From contig WQWD01000055.1 of NCBI GenBank assembly GCA_009785545.1, positions 1 through 10,961 of the forward strand: a stretch of DNA of 10,961 bases. The letters run 5' to 3'. Shown here piece after piece: positions 1-6,500 of the stretch (positions are counted from its first letter, which is position 1; every line of letters starts with the position of its first letter). Both the position numbers and the translations under genes were made by a program. This stretch comes from Treponema sp. Lineage in GTDB: Bacteria; Spirochaetota; Spirochaetia; Treponematales; Breznakiellaceae. The notes below the pieces were generated by a model. The model was not told the DNA's origin, made no database searches, and saw nothing but the letters and a program-made list of their open reading frames with translations.

Positions 1-197
1 CTTATCGCTATAATATTTTCAGGCGTTTTCCATAACATTCGTTTCGCGTCCTGACCTACAGCGACAATTTTTTTTGTGCCTCGTTCCACCGCAACAACTG
101 ACGGTTCATTTAATACGATTCCTTTATTCTTGATATAAATAAGCGTATTGCAAGTTCCCAAGTCAATTCCAAAATCTGATGATAAGTTGCCAAACAT
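1..197 (-). CDS. mreB: MreB rod-shape actin homologue, N-terminal part (runs off the window)
   Basis: MreB is the bacterial actin that polymerises under the inner membrane and guides side-wall peptidoglycan synthesis. Only the first 65 complete codons lie in the window; the rest is beyond base 1. The visible part begins MFGNLSSDFGIDLGTCNTLI. The DFGIDLGTCNT stretch is the phosphate-1 loop of the actin/Hsp70 ATPase fold, and it is followed by GIVLNEPSVVAV and a VGQDAKRM stretch, both typical of MreB rather than DnaK or FtsA. The ATG at 195-197 is supported by a GGAGGT Shine-Dalgarno at 202-207, four bases away. It follows the TPR gene by 47 bases on the same strand and probably shares its promoter. 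In other bacteria mreC, mreD, pbp2 and rodA follow mreB, so these may lie beyond the window. Confidence 0.95.
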   Translation of the reverse strand, partial: MFGNLSSDFGIDLGTCNTLIYIKNKGIVLNEPSVVAVERGTKKIVAVGQDAKRMLWKTPENIIAI

Positions 198-216
198 TTT
201 TACCTCCAATATAACT

Positions 217-238
217 TTAATTAATAAATATTAATTAA
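217..238. repeat. AT-only perfect palindrome upstream of mreB
   Basis: Two 10-base arms, TTAATTAATA and TATTAATTAA, are perfect inverted copies around a central AA. The palindrome lies in the 47-base gap between the TPR gene and mreB and ends nine bases before the mreB Shine-Dalgarno. As RNA it would form only a weak AU hairpin; as DNA it could be a protein-binding site. It has no GC stem, so it is not a typical terminator. Function unknown. Confidence 0.6.
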
Positions 239-244
239 GCCTAA

Positions 245-1165
245 TTAATTTAATCGAGCTCTTGCTCCCGCATGAGCCGGATTTTGTCTATATGCCATTC
301 TCCATTCAAAACGCGCGCGTGTTGTATCACCCTGAAGATTATAAAGTTCACCTAACTGAAAACGCGCCTCTGCGTTTTCACCCGTTTCGTTTATTATTGT
401 TAAGAGATGATGTTCCGCTCTTGCGTATTCTCTTAAAATTATGTATATCTCGGCTAACATAAGACGAGCTATAACGACAGATAATGAATCATTTGAATTT
501 TCAATGCAAAGCGTCAGATAACTGACAGCCATGGAATATTCTTCCATTGCCATATATGATCTTGCAATTGCAAGTAACAGATTATCTGACTGTATTTGAC
601 CAGGAATAAAGCTTTGCGAAAAAGCAGCAACACTGCTTCGGTAATCTCCCAAAGCCGCAAAAGCCAAACCTAAAAATTCCGGTATATCAGCAGCTTCATG
701 ATGCAGATACAAAGCTCTCTCTAAATACCTTACAACTAAATCCGCATACTTTGGACCTTTATAACCATAGGCTTTTCCCAAAATGTAATATACGGCAGGA
801 TCTTTTTTGTTATGAATAAGAGCTTTCCGTAAAGAAAAAATACTTTGATTTATAAAAGGAAGCATATCTTGATGATTGATTTGAGAAATACCCAATTGAT
901 AAGCGGAAAATCCATTTATTTTTAACAGATAATAATCAACAGGTCTTTCGAATAAGAGATTTGAGCTGATTTCAAACGCACGTTCAAAATCACCTTCATT
1001 CCAAATGCGTAAAACGTCACGCCTGTCGTTAATAGCTCCGCTCCTTGGTTGAGAAAGAACAATAACCCCAATTACAACCACACAAAGAAGAGCGGCTATA
1101 ACCCCAATAATGCGAATTTCTTTTAAATATATATGCCGCCCACGGCGGGATCTATTGCTTATCAT
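245..1165 (-). CDS. Membrane-anchored TPR-repeat protein
   Basis: A 306-residue protein of unknown exact function. Residues 1-18 are rich in Arg and Lys, and a single hydrophobic segment follows at about 19-38. By the positive-inside rule the rest should lie in the periplasm. From about residue 120 to the end the sequence is built from helical tetratricopeptide-like repeats: blocks such as AVYYILGKAYGYKG, ADIPEFLGLAFAALGDY and ARFQLGELYNLQGD carry the Leu-Gly-Tyr/Phe spacing of TPRs. Such repeats are protein-binding scaffolds. It sits directly before mreB and behind its own strong promoter, so a link to cell-wall assembly is plausible but is only an inference. The ATG at 1163-1165 has no Shine-Dalgarno, and the predicted transcript start is only about eight bases upstream. 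No other good start lies ahead of the membrane segment. Confidence 0.85.
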   Translation of the reverse strand: MISNRSRRGRHIYLKEIRIIGVIAALLCVVVIGVIVLSQPRSGAINDRRDVLRIWNEGDFERAFEISSNLLFERPVDYYLLKINGFSAYQLGISQINHQDMLPFINQSIFSLRKALIHNKKDPAVYYILGKAYGYKGPKYADLVVRYLERALYLHHEAADIPEFLGLAFAALGDYRSSVAAFSQSFIPGQIQSDNLLLAIARSYMAMEEYSMAVSYLTLCIENSNDSLSVVIARLMLAEIYIILREYARAEHHLLTIINETGENAEARFQLGELYNLQGDTTRARFEWRMAYRQNPAHAGARARLN

Positions 1166-1179
1166 CGTAATTTAGGTAA

Positions 1180-1208
1180 ATTGTAAATAAAATCCCTATT
1201 AATGTCAA
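1180..1208 (-). promoter_or_regulatory. Sigma-70 promoter for the TPR-mreB genes
   Basis: On the minus strand there is a perfect -35 box TTGACA (1203-1208), a spacer of exactly 17 bases, and a TACAAT -10 box (1180-1185) that differs from consensus at one position. The expected transcript start is around 1173, about eight bases before the TPR start codon. This is the strongest promoter-like sequence I found in the window. Confidence 0.75.
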
Positions 1209-1245
1209 TGAAATTTTGTTAAATTGCTTGAAATTTTGTTAAATT
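1209..1245. repeat. 17-base tandem direct repeat between divergent promoters
   Basis: The 17-mer TGAAATTTTGTTAAATT occurs at 1209-1225 and again, identical, at 1229-1245, with a 3-base spacer and so a 20-base period. The first copy abuts the -35 box of the TPR promoter. The second overlaps the -35 box and spacer of the rnpB promoter. It could be a regulator-binding site or a simple duplication; nothing in the window names a regulator. Confidence 0.7.
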
Positions 1246-1256
1246 TAATGTATTTT
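1228..1256 (+). promoter_or_regulatory. Sigma-70 promoter for rnpB
   Basis: TTGAAA (1228-1233) and TATTTT (1251-1256) are separated by exactly 17 bases on the plus strand. A start six or seven bases downstream falls at 1262-1263, the first bases of the RNase P P1 helix, which is strong positional support. Confidence 0.7.
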
Positions 1257-1261
1257 GATAT

Positions 1262-1689
1262 CACGATGAACCAGGCTGCCGCTCAAAATCTTAATTTTTA
1301 TGATTTGGGGAGGAAAGTCCGGGCTCCGCAGGGCATGATGCCGGGTAACTCCCGGGTCTGTCATCTTTTTGTCCGCAAAAAGATGACAGAACAGACAGCG
1401 CCGCAGAAAATATACCGCCCGTATGATATGGGTAAGGGTGAAAAGGCGGGGTAAGAGCCCACCTCTTCGGCGGCAACGCCGTTGGAAAGGCAAGCCTCAT
1501 CAGGAGCAAAGTCAAGTAAGCGCATTAATTGTTTTGTTAACAATCGTTAATAAACTTTTTGCCGGCTGCCCGCCGGTCAAGCGCGGGTAGACTGCTAAAA
1601 AAAATTATAAAAAAATTTTTTAAGACAGATGGCAGCATAAAAAGCGGCTTGCCGCTTTTTTTACAGAACCCGGCTTATGGTTCATCGTG
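1262..1689 (+). ncRNA. rnpB: RNase P RNA, bacterial type A
   Basis: This is the catalytic RNA of ribonuclease P, which removes the 5' leader from precursor tRNAs. The 5' P4 core GAGGAAAGTCCGGGCTCC is at about 1311-1328. GGTAAGGGTGAAAAGGC and GTAAGAGCCCACC follow near 1430-1463, and the 3' P4 and J2/4 core ACAGAACCCGGCTTAT is at 1663-1678. The ends pair perfectly as P1, CACGATGAACCA (1262-1273) with TGGTTCATCGTG (1678-1689). P2 is GCTGCC (1275-1280) with GGCAGC (1631-1636). P12 is a 15-bp perfect hairpin (1357-1390). At about 428 nt it is longer than most type A RNAs because of AT-rich or added helices at 1524-1551, 1599-1621 and 1639-1660. Its strand is opposite to every protein gene here. 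The ends are set from P1 and the promoter, to within a few bases. Confidence 0.96.
1639..1662 (+). other. Terminator-like hairpin inside rnpB (P19 position)
   Basis: AAAAAGCGGC and GCCGCTTTTT pair around a CTTG-type tight loop and run into seven Ts (1656-1662). The hairpin sits between the 3' strand of P2 and the conserved 3' core of RNase P RNA, where E. coli has only a few bases and where some lineages carry helix P19. It is most simply a P19 helix, but it has the form of an intrinsic terminator. Confidence 0.7.
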
Positions 1690-1705
1690 TTTTTTAAATA
1701 AAATG

Positions 1706-1738
1706 GCTGTCCGAAAAGTTGGTTACTTTTCGGACAGC
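1706..1738. terminator. 14-bp hairpin after rnpB, likely bidirectional terminator
   Basis: GCTGTCCGAAAAGT and its exact complement ACTTTTCGGACAGC enclose a 5-base loop. On the plus strand it lies 17 bases after the end of rnpB, past a T6 run (1690-1695), and is followed by a short CCTTTTCC. On the minus strand it is followed by a T-rich ATTTTATTT. It probably closes rnpB and backs up the terminator of the opposing operon. The T tracts are modest, so efficiency is uncertain. Confidence 0.6.
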
Positions 1739-1748
1739 ACCTTTTCCT

Positions 1749-1786
1749 AAAAAATTTTCAAAAACTCAGAGCTTTCGGCTCGGGTT
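1749..1786 (-). terminator. Rho-independent terminator of the dnaG-rpoD operon
   Basis: Just past the stop codon of the zinc-ribbon gene, 1763-1767 and 1769-1772 pair with 1778-1786 (nine base pairs with one bulged A) around a 5-base loop. On the minus strand the hairpin leads into TTTTTG, then four As and six Ts (1749-1764). This is the likely 3' end of the long minus-strand transcript. Confidence 0.65.
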
Positions 1787-1799
1787 AGTTTAAAAATTG

Positions 1800-2636
1800 T
1801 TAATCGTCTTCGGAGTCGATGTTGACTATTTCTTCCTCATCGTCGTCATCTTCTTCCTCAATATCATCGAGATCTGACAGAGCGCCTGTATCTTCTGTGT
1901 TGAAGTAATCTTCCTCACCTTCGCTTGATTCTTCGTAGAAAAGAATTCTTGAACAATACGGGCAAAAAACAAAATCTTCGCCAATGCGAACTTCGTTGGC
2001 GAATTGGACAGGAAGGATCATGTGACAGCCATGGCAGACATTTCCTTTGATAGCGACTATACCTACGCCCATTTTATTTTTGATAATACGTTCAAATTTA
2101 AAAACTAATTCAGCGTCAAGATTTTCGGTGAGCTTGGATTCTTTTTTCTTTAGAATGTCCAGTTGTTTTTGTTTTTCTGAAATTTCCGCCTGAATTTTTT
2201 TTCTGCGGTCATTTAGCTCTGTTTCATTCTGCTCTATCATTGAAGTTTGCTCTTTAATCTGGTTGTCAAGTTCAAAGAGAAATTTTTCCTTTTGCTGTAA
2301 AGCCTTACGGTGATCCTGTTCTTTTTCCGAGAGGTCTTTGATCTCTTTATCCAAAGCTTCGATTTCTCTTTGAGTTGTAACGAGCTCCATGTTTTTTTCG
2401 TTTTTTTCCCTTAAAGATTCCGTCTCCAAAAGCTTGTTTTTTAAATCGATTTCTTCTGATTTGACTTTTTCATAATCAGCGTTTTTATCGATGAAGGTTT
2501 TTTTTAACCTTACTAACATTTCTTCCTGTGTTCCCAAAAGTTTTGGGATTTCCTTGATATTTTTTTCCAATCCAATTTTTTCATAGATGATTTCCTGCAA
2601 TTCCTGCAGTTTTTCAAGGTCATTTTGTCCTACCAT
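1800..2636 (-). CDS. Coiled-coil zinc-ribbon protein (DUF164/COG1579-like) with acidic tail
   Basis: A 278-residue soluble protein. Residues about 1-190 are a nearly unbroken charged coiled coil, rich in Glu, Lys and Leu. Residues 201-228 form a C4 zinc ribbon with CHGC (C201, C204) and CPYC (C225, C228) separated by 20 residues. The last 40 residues are very acidic (runs of Asp and Glu). This arrangement matches the COG1579 family, whose members are thought to act on nucleic acids or in transcription or envelope processes; the precise role is not established. It is the last gene of the mltG-dnaG-rpoD series, 38 bases after rpoD and just before the operon terminator. The start is supported by GGAGG (2643-2647) six bases before the ATG. 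A role with RNA polymerase is suggested only by position. Confidence 0.85.
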   Translation of the reverse strand: MVGQNDLEKLQELQEIIYEKIGLEKNIKEIPKLLGTQEEMLVRLKKTFIDKNADYEKVKSEEIDLKNKLLETESLREKNEKNMELVTTQREIEALDKEIKDLSEKEQDHRKALQQKEKFLFELDNQIKEQTSMIEQNETELNDRRKKIQAEISEKQKQLDILKKKESKLTENLDAELVFKFERIIKNKMGVGIVAIKGNVCHGCHMILPVQFANEVRIGEDFVFCPYCSRILFYEESSEGEEDYFNTEDTGALSDLDDIEEEDDDDEEEIVNIDSEDD

Positions 2637-2674
2637 TTTATTCCTCCGTTAAGTAATTTTTTGGATATAATTAT

Positions 2675-4564
2675 TTAATTATCCAGATAATCTTTTAATT
2701 TTCGGCTTCTCTTTGGATGCCTTAACCGACGAAGCGCTTTCGCTTCTATTTGCCTTATCCTCTCACGTGTTACGCAGAAGAACAAACCTACTTCTTCTAA
2801 AGTAAGTGAATAATTGTTATCAAGACCAAAACGCATTTTTAATACTTCCTGTTCGCGGGCAGGAAGTGTGGACAAGACGCTTTCAATTTGTTCTTTAAGA
2901 ACCTTAAACGCGGTTTGATTGGCCGGATTTTCAACATCTTTATCTTCGATAAAATCGCCCAGAAGAGAATCTTCTTCTTCGCCAATTGGAGTTTCCAGGC
3001 TTATAGGTTCACGTGCGACATTTTTAACTGTTTTTACTTTAAGAACAGGCCATCCCAGTTTTTCGGCAATTTCGTCATCTGTGGGTTCGCGCCCAAGCGT
3101 TTGCAAAAGCTGCCTTGATTCACGCACAACTTTGTTAATTTGCTCGATCATGTGAACAGGGACACGGATCGTTCTGGCTTGATCAGATATTGACCGTGTA
3201 ATCGCCTGCCTGATCCACCATGTAGCGTAAGTTGAAAACTTAAAACCTTTTTGATATTCAAATTTTTCTACGGCTTTTATAAGGCCTATATTGCCTTCCT
3301 GAACCAGATCAAAGAAATGAAGTCCGCGGTTAGTGTATTTTTTTGCGATTGAGACAACAAGGCGCAAGTTTGCCCTGATAAGTTTATCCTTCGCATTTTT
3401 CATTAAATTGCGGCCTGAGTATATTTCGTCAGAGTTAACTGTAATATTGTTTATGTTTTCAATTTTTTCTTCGAATTCTTCGGCCAAGAAATTTATTTTT
3501 TTATCAGTTACCTGTATCTGGCTTATCTTTTCTTTGATTTCTTCGGCAGAAAGCCCCAATTTTTCTTCTAATTGCTCACGGTCGCCTTTTATTGTCAAAA
3601 GACGGCCAAGAGTACGAAGCTCCTTTAAAGATGTTATTCTAAGATGTTTTTCCAGCCTTTCTTTTTCTTTGTTGTAAATTTTTATTTTTTTTGAAGCCTG
3701 AATAAATTTTTCAGAAAACGCCTGTATTTCGTCAGGGTGTATCTGCGTATTTCTTATCGCCTTCATTATTTTGTTACGCATTGAAATACATTCTTTGCTT
3801 TCAAGATAATCTTCATCTTTGGAAATAAGATGTTTTTTTAATTCGATATAATTTTTTAAATCACCCTGAATCGAACGTAATGTATCTCTGTAAAATTGAT
3901 TTAACCTGCGGAACTCTGTCATGTGTTCTGTCATTTCTTTTTTTGACAGGTTTAATTCCTTGAAGTCTTTTTTTGAAAAAGTTTTTTGGGCGATATTGTA
4001 AAATTCGGGTATTATCATTCCCGATTTTTTTATAACTTTTATTACGGTTTTTTCGCCCTCTTCCATTTGTTTAGACAATTCAATTTCCTGCTCGGCTGTC
4101 AACAAGTGCTCTTTTCCGATTTCCCGTAAATACAGCCTTATCGGATCGTCAACAAGAGAGGAATCTTTGTCGCTTGAACCTTGCGTTTTATTTTTTTTGT
4201 TTCCCTGATTTTTTTGAGGGCCGGTTTCTTCTTCACCAGAAAGATCTTCTACAAGCTGCACATTGTGCGTTTCAAGTAAAACCAAAACAGGTTCGATTTT
4301 TTCGGGACTGTTAATAATATCCTCAGGAAGAAAATCAGACAGATCTTCATAGGAAAGTGTTTTCCTAACCTTTGCGAATTCAAGCAATTTAACTATTGCG
4401 GGATCTAAAACTTCATCAATAAGCACGGGTCCGGCATTTTGGCTTTCTTTTTTTTCTGGTATTTCGCTCTGTTTATTTACAAACGGCTTTTTTTGAAATT
4501 TTTTATCAAAATGTTTTATTAAAGGCGATACTTTCCTGGTTTTTAGTTTAATATTATTTAACAT
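2675..4564 (-). CDS. rpoD: Primary RNA polymerase sigma factor (sigma-70/RpoD)
   Basis: The housekeeping sigma factor that directs RNA polymerase to most promoters; 629 residues, normal for the family. A Lys-rich head precedes region 1.1 (about residues 50-110) and a low-complexity linker. Region 1.2 is DDPIRLYLREIGKEHLLTAE at about 140-160. A long charged non-conserved region follows to about 389. Regions 2.1-2.4 lie at about 390-470 (LRLVVSIAKKY, DLVQEGNIGLIKAVEKF, FSTYATWWIRQAITR), with paired Trp at 449-450 for promoter melting. Region 3 carries a DFIEDKDVENP finger. Region 4 (about 560-629) ends with VTRERIRQIEAKALRRLRHP, the -35-binding helix-turn-helix. The start has AAGGA (4571-4575) six bases upstream. 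It follows dnaG by 19 bases and must be cotranscribed with it. The helix-turn-helix turn reads GLFFCVT where E. coli has GKQFDVT. Confidence 0.98.
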   Translation of the reverse strand: MLNNIKLKTRKVSPLIKHFDKKFQKKPFVNKQSEIPEKKESQNAGPVLIDEVLDPAIVKLLEFAKVRKTLSYEDLSDFLPEDIINSPEKIEPVLVLLETHNVQLVEDLSGEEETGPQKNQGNKKNKTQGSSDKDSSLVDDPIRLYLREIGKEHLLTAEQEIELSKQMEEGEKTVIKVIKKSGMIIPEFYNIAQKTFSKKDFKELNLSKKEMTEHMTEFRRLNQFYRDTLRSIQGDLKNYIELKKHLISKDEDYLESKECISMRNKIMKAIRNTQIHPDEIQAFSEKFIQASKKIKIYNKEKERLEKHLRITSLKELRTLGRLLTIKGDREQLEEKLGLSAEEIKEKISQIQVTDKKINFLAEEFEEKIENINNITVNSDEIYSGRNLMKNAKDKLIRANLRLVVSIAKKYTNRGLHFFDLVQEGNIGLIKAVEKFEYQKGFKFSTYATWWIRQAITRSISDQARTIRVPVHMIEQINKVVRESRQLLQTLGREPTDDEIAEKLGWPVLKVKTVKNVAREPISLETPIGEEEDSLLGDFIEDKDVENPANQTAFKVLKEQIESVLSTLPAREQEVLKMRFGLDNNYSLTLEEVGLFFCVTRERIRQIEAKALRRLRHPKRSRKLKDYLDN

Positions 4565-4583
4565 TTACCATCCTTAGTTTCTA

Positions 4584-6500
4584 TTATCTTCCGTTTAGTT
4601 CTCTGATTTTATGATCGATTATTTGTTTTTCTTCGAGTAATTCATCGATCAATTCTGTTTTCTCATTAGAGCGTTCGATTTCACGCATTTCCGAATTAAT
4701 ATCTAAAAGTCTTTTAGTGAATCTTTTTATTCTGATTCTTTTTATTCCGTCCTCCATCAATTGGCGGGCAAAACTGCCCTTATATTCTCCCGAAGTTCCT
4801 TTTTCGGTAACATAATTACGCAAATTTTCATCTTTAATCCTTGAAAGCAATGAATCTATTCCGTTTTCATCATGCACAAAACATTCTTCCAACGCAATGA
4901 AAATTTCTTTTGCGGCTCTGTCGTCTATCTCCTTTATTTCCAGAGCAGTTCGAAAATCCGTATACAACTCCATATTTACAGCTACAATGGTAAGCAGGCC
5001 AAGCTCGTCATTTCTGCGAATTTGTATTTTTGAAATTTGCGAATCCTCTTTAATCTCCTGTTCCTTAAAGCTTTGCCGTCTTTCGTAACTATTACGGGAA
5101 AACGATCTGTCTGTGCGTGTTTTCCATCCTGAATAATCTTTCCGCACGGCGGCTTTGTCAATTTTTAAAATGTCGGCAATCCTTGAAATGGTATCATCAC
5201 GGTCGACTTCCGAATTTAATGATTCCAGAAAAGGAAACAAAAACTCGGCAGCTTTGTTGACATTACCTTCTTCCGCCGCATATTGAACCTTTGCGTGAGA
5301 AATAAGGTACTCAAAATCATTTATAGTGCTTTTCAGAACTTTTTTCAATACATCTGAGCCGAATTTTAACAAAATATCAGCAGGATCTTTCACTTTTTCG
5401 TTAGAATCGGCGTTTTTAACATCAATTTGCCTTAATCCTTCGTCTAAATTGACAACAAAACACGAAATTCCGTTTTTTCGGCAGGTCATTATAGCTTTAA
5501 AAGCCGCTTTGCGCCCCGCTTCATCGGTGTCAAAAATCAGAATCACCCTCTCTACCCAAGCCCTGAGCCATGCCGCCTGTTCATCTGTAAACGCTGTTCC
5601 AAGCGGGGCTACAGAATTTGTTATACCTACCTGATGAAGTGCCAATACGTCGATATATCCTTCCGCAAGGTAAACTGTTTTTGTTTTACGCATTTCGGGT
5701 TTTGCCTGATCAATTGCGAATAACGTTTGTCCTTTTTTGTAAACTTCAGTTTCAGGTGAATTTATATATTTGGGCGGTTCTTTTTGTTTTTCTCCAATAG
5801 TTTCATTCTGAAAAATATCAGGAATAGCTCTTCCGCCAAACGCTACGATTCTCCCTTGTCTGTCCGAAATCGGAAAAATAATTCTTCCAGAAAAAAGCGG
5901 AATTGTTTTATAGTTAGCGGAAAAAAGTCCTGACTTTTCAAGGAACTCATCTGAGTATCCTTTTTCCTTTAAAAATTTGTGTAAAAAATCACGCCTTGCC
6001 GGAGCGTATCCGAGTTTAAAAATGCCGATTATTTCAGGGCTTATTCCTCTGTCTCGAATGTACCTAAGCGCATTTTGACCTTCCTGATTTTCATTTAAAA
6101 AATACAAAAAAGTTTTTGCAACTCTTCGGTAAAGTTCGTATAATTCATCTTTAATTGAATTTGATTTAGCAATTTCTTCGCCAGAAATTGTATCATCATA
6201 TTGAATTTCGATTCCTGTTTTACTCGCAAGATTTTTTATAGCCTCAGGGTAGGAAAGCTTTTCCATTTCCATGATAAAGCTGATAACACTTCCGCCTTTA
6301 TTGCAGCCGAAGCAATAATACATTTTTGTATCGGGGTCTACTTTGAATGACGGAGTTTTTTCCTGCCCTCCGCCGTGAAAAGGACACCTCCCCCACCATC
6401 GTCCGCTTTTTTGTTCAAGACGGACATAATCATTTATAACCGACACAGCGTCAAGACGCCGGTTTACTTCGGCGATAGTTGATTTTGATATTAGTGCCAT
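4584..6500 (-). CDS. dnaG: DNA primase DnaG
   Basis: Makes the short RNA primers for DNA replication, acting with the DnaB helicase; 638 residues, full length. The N-terminal CHC2 zinc-binding domain has C39, H42, C63 and C66 (CPFH and YYCFGCN). The catalytic core follows, with GRIIFPISD at about 205-213 and AFGGR at 220-224. The TOPRIM centre is EGYID (E280) and FDTDEAG (D323, D325), the metal-binding acids. KDPADILL follows, and the C-terminal third is a helical helicase-binding region. About ten extra residues (near 229-241) separate AFGGR from KYINSPET. The ATG lies inside the last codons of mltG with a 10-base overlap and no good Shine-Dalgarno close by, so translation is probably coupled to mltG. 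dnaG followed by rpoD is the classic macromolecular synthesis pair; rpsU is not here. Confidence 0.98.
   Translation of the reverse strand: MALISKSTIAEVNRRLDAVSVINDYVRLEQKSGRWWGRCPFHGGGQEKTPSFKVDPDTKMYYCFGCNKGGSVISFIMEMEKLSYPEAIKNLASKTGIEIQYDDTISGEEIAKSNSIKDELYELYRRVAKTFLYFLNENQEGQNALRYIRDRGISPEIIGIFKLGYAPARRDFLHKFLKEKGYSDEFLEKSGLFSANYKTIPLFSGRIIFPISDRQGRIVAFGGRAIPDIFQNETIGEKQKEPPKYINSPETEVYKKGQTLFAIDQAKPEMRKTKTVYLAEGYIDVLALHQVGITNSVAPLGTAFTDEQAAWLRAWVERVILIFDTDEAGRKAAFKAIMTCRKNGISCFVVNLDEGLRQIDVKNADSNEKVKDPADILLKFGSDVLKKVLKSTINDFEYLISHAKVQYAAEEGNVNKAAEFLFPFLESLNSEVDRDDTISRIADILKIDKAAVRKDYSGWKTRTDRSFSRNSYERRQSFKEQEIKEDSQISKIQIRRNDELGLLTIVAVNMELYTDFRTALEIKEIDDRAAKEIFIALEECFVHDENGIDSLLSRIKDENLRNYVTEKGTSGEYKGSFARQLMEDGIKRIRIKRFTKRLLDINSEMREIERSNEKTELIDELLEEKQIIDHKIRELNGR

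Noticed and set aside
1224..1750. Several short open frames on both strands between the TPR and zinc-ribbon genes
   Set aside because: They lie across rnpB, have no ribosome sites or family features, and reflect RNA structure rather than protein coding.
2888..3677. Plus-strand open frames opposite rpoD
   Set aside because: Phe- and Ser-rich translations are the expected shadow of a Lys/Glu-rich gene on the other strand; rpoD motifs cover the whole region.
4564..4620. GATAAT as a -10 box for an rpoD promoter inside the end of dnaG
   Set aside because: No acceptable -35 box lies 16-18 bases upstream, so the match is not supported.
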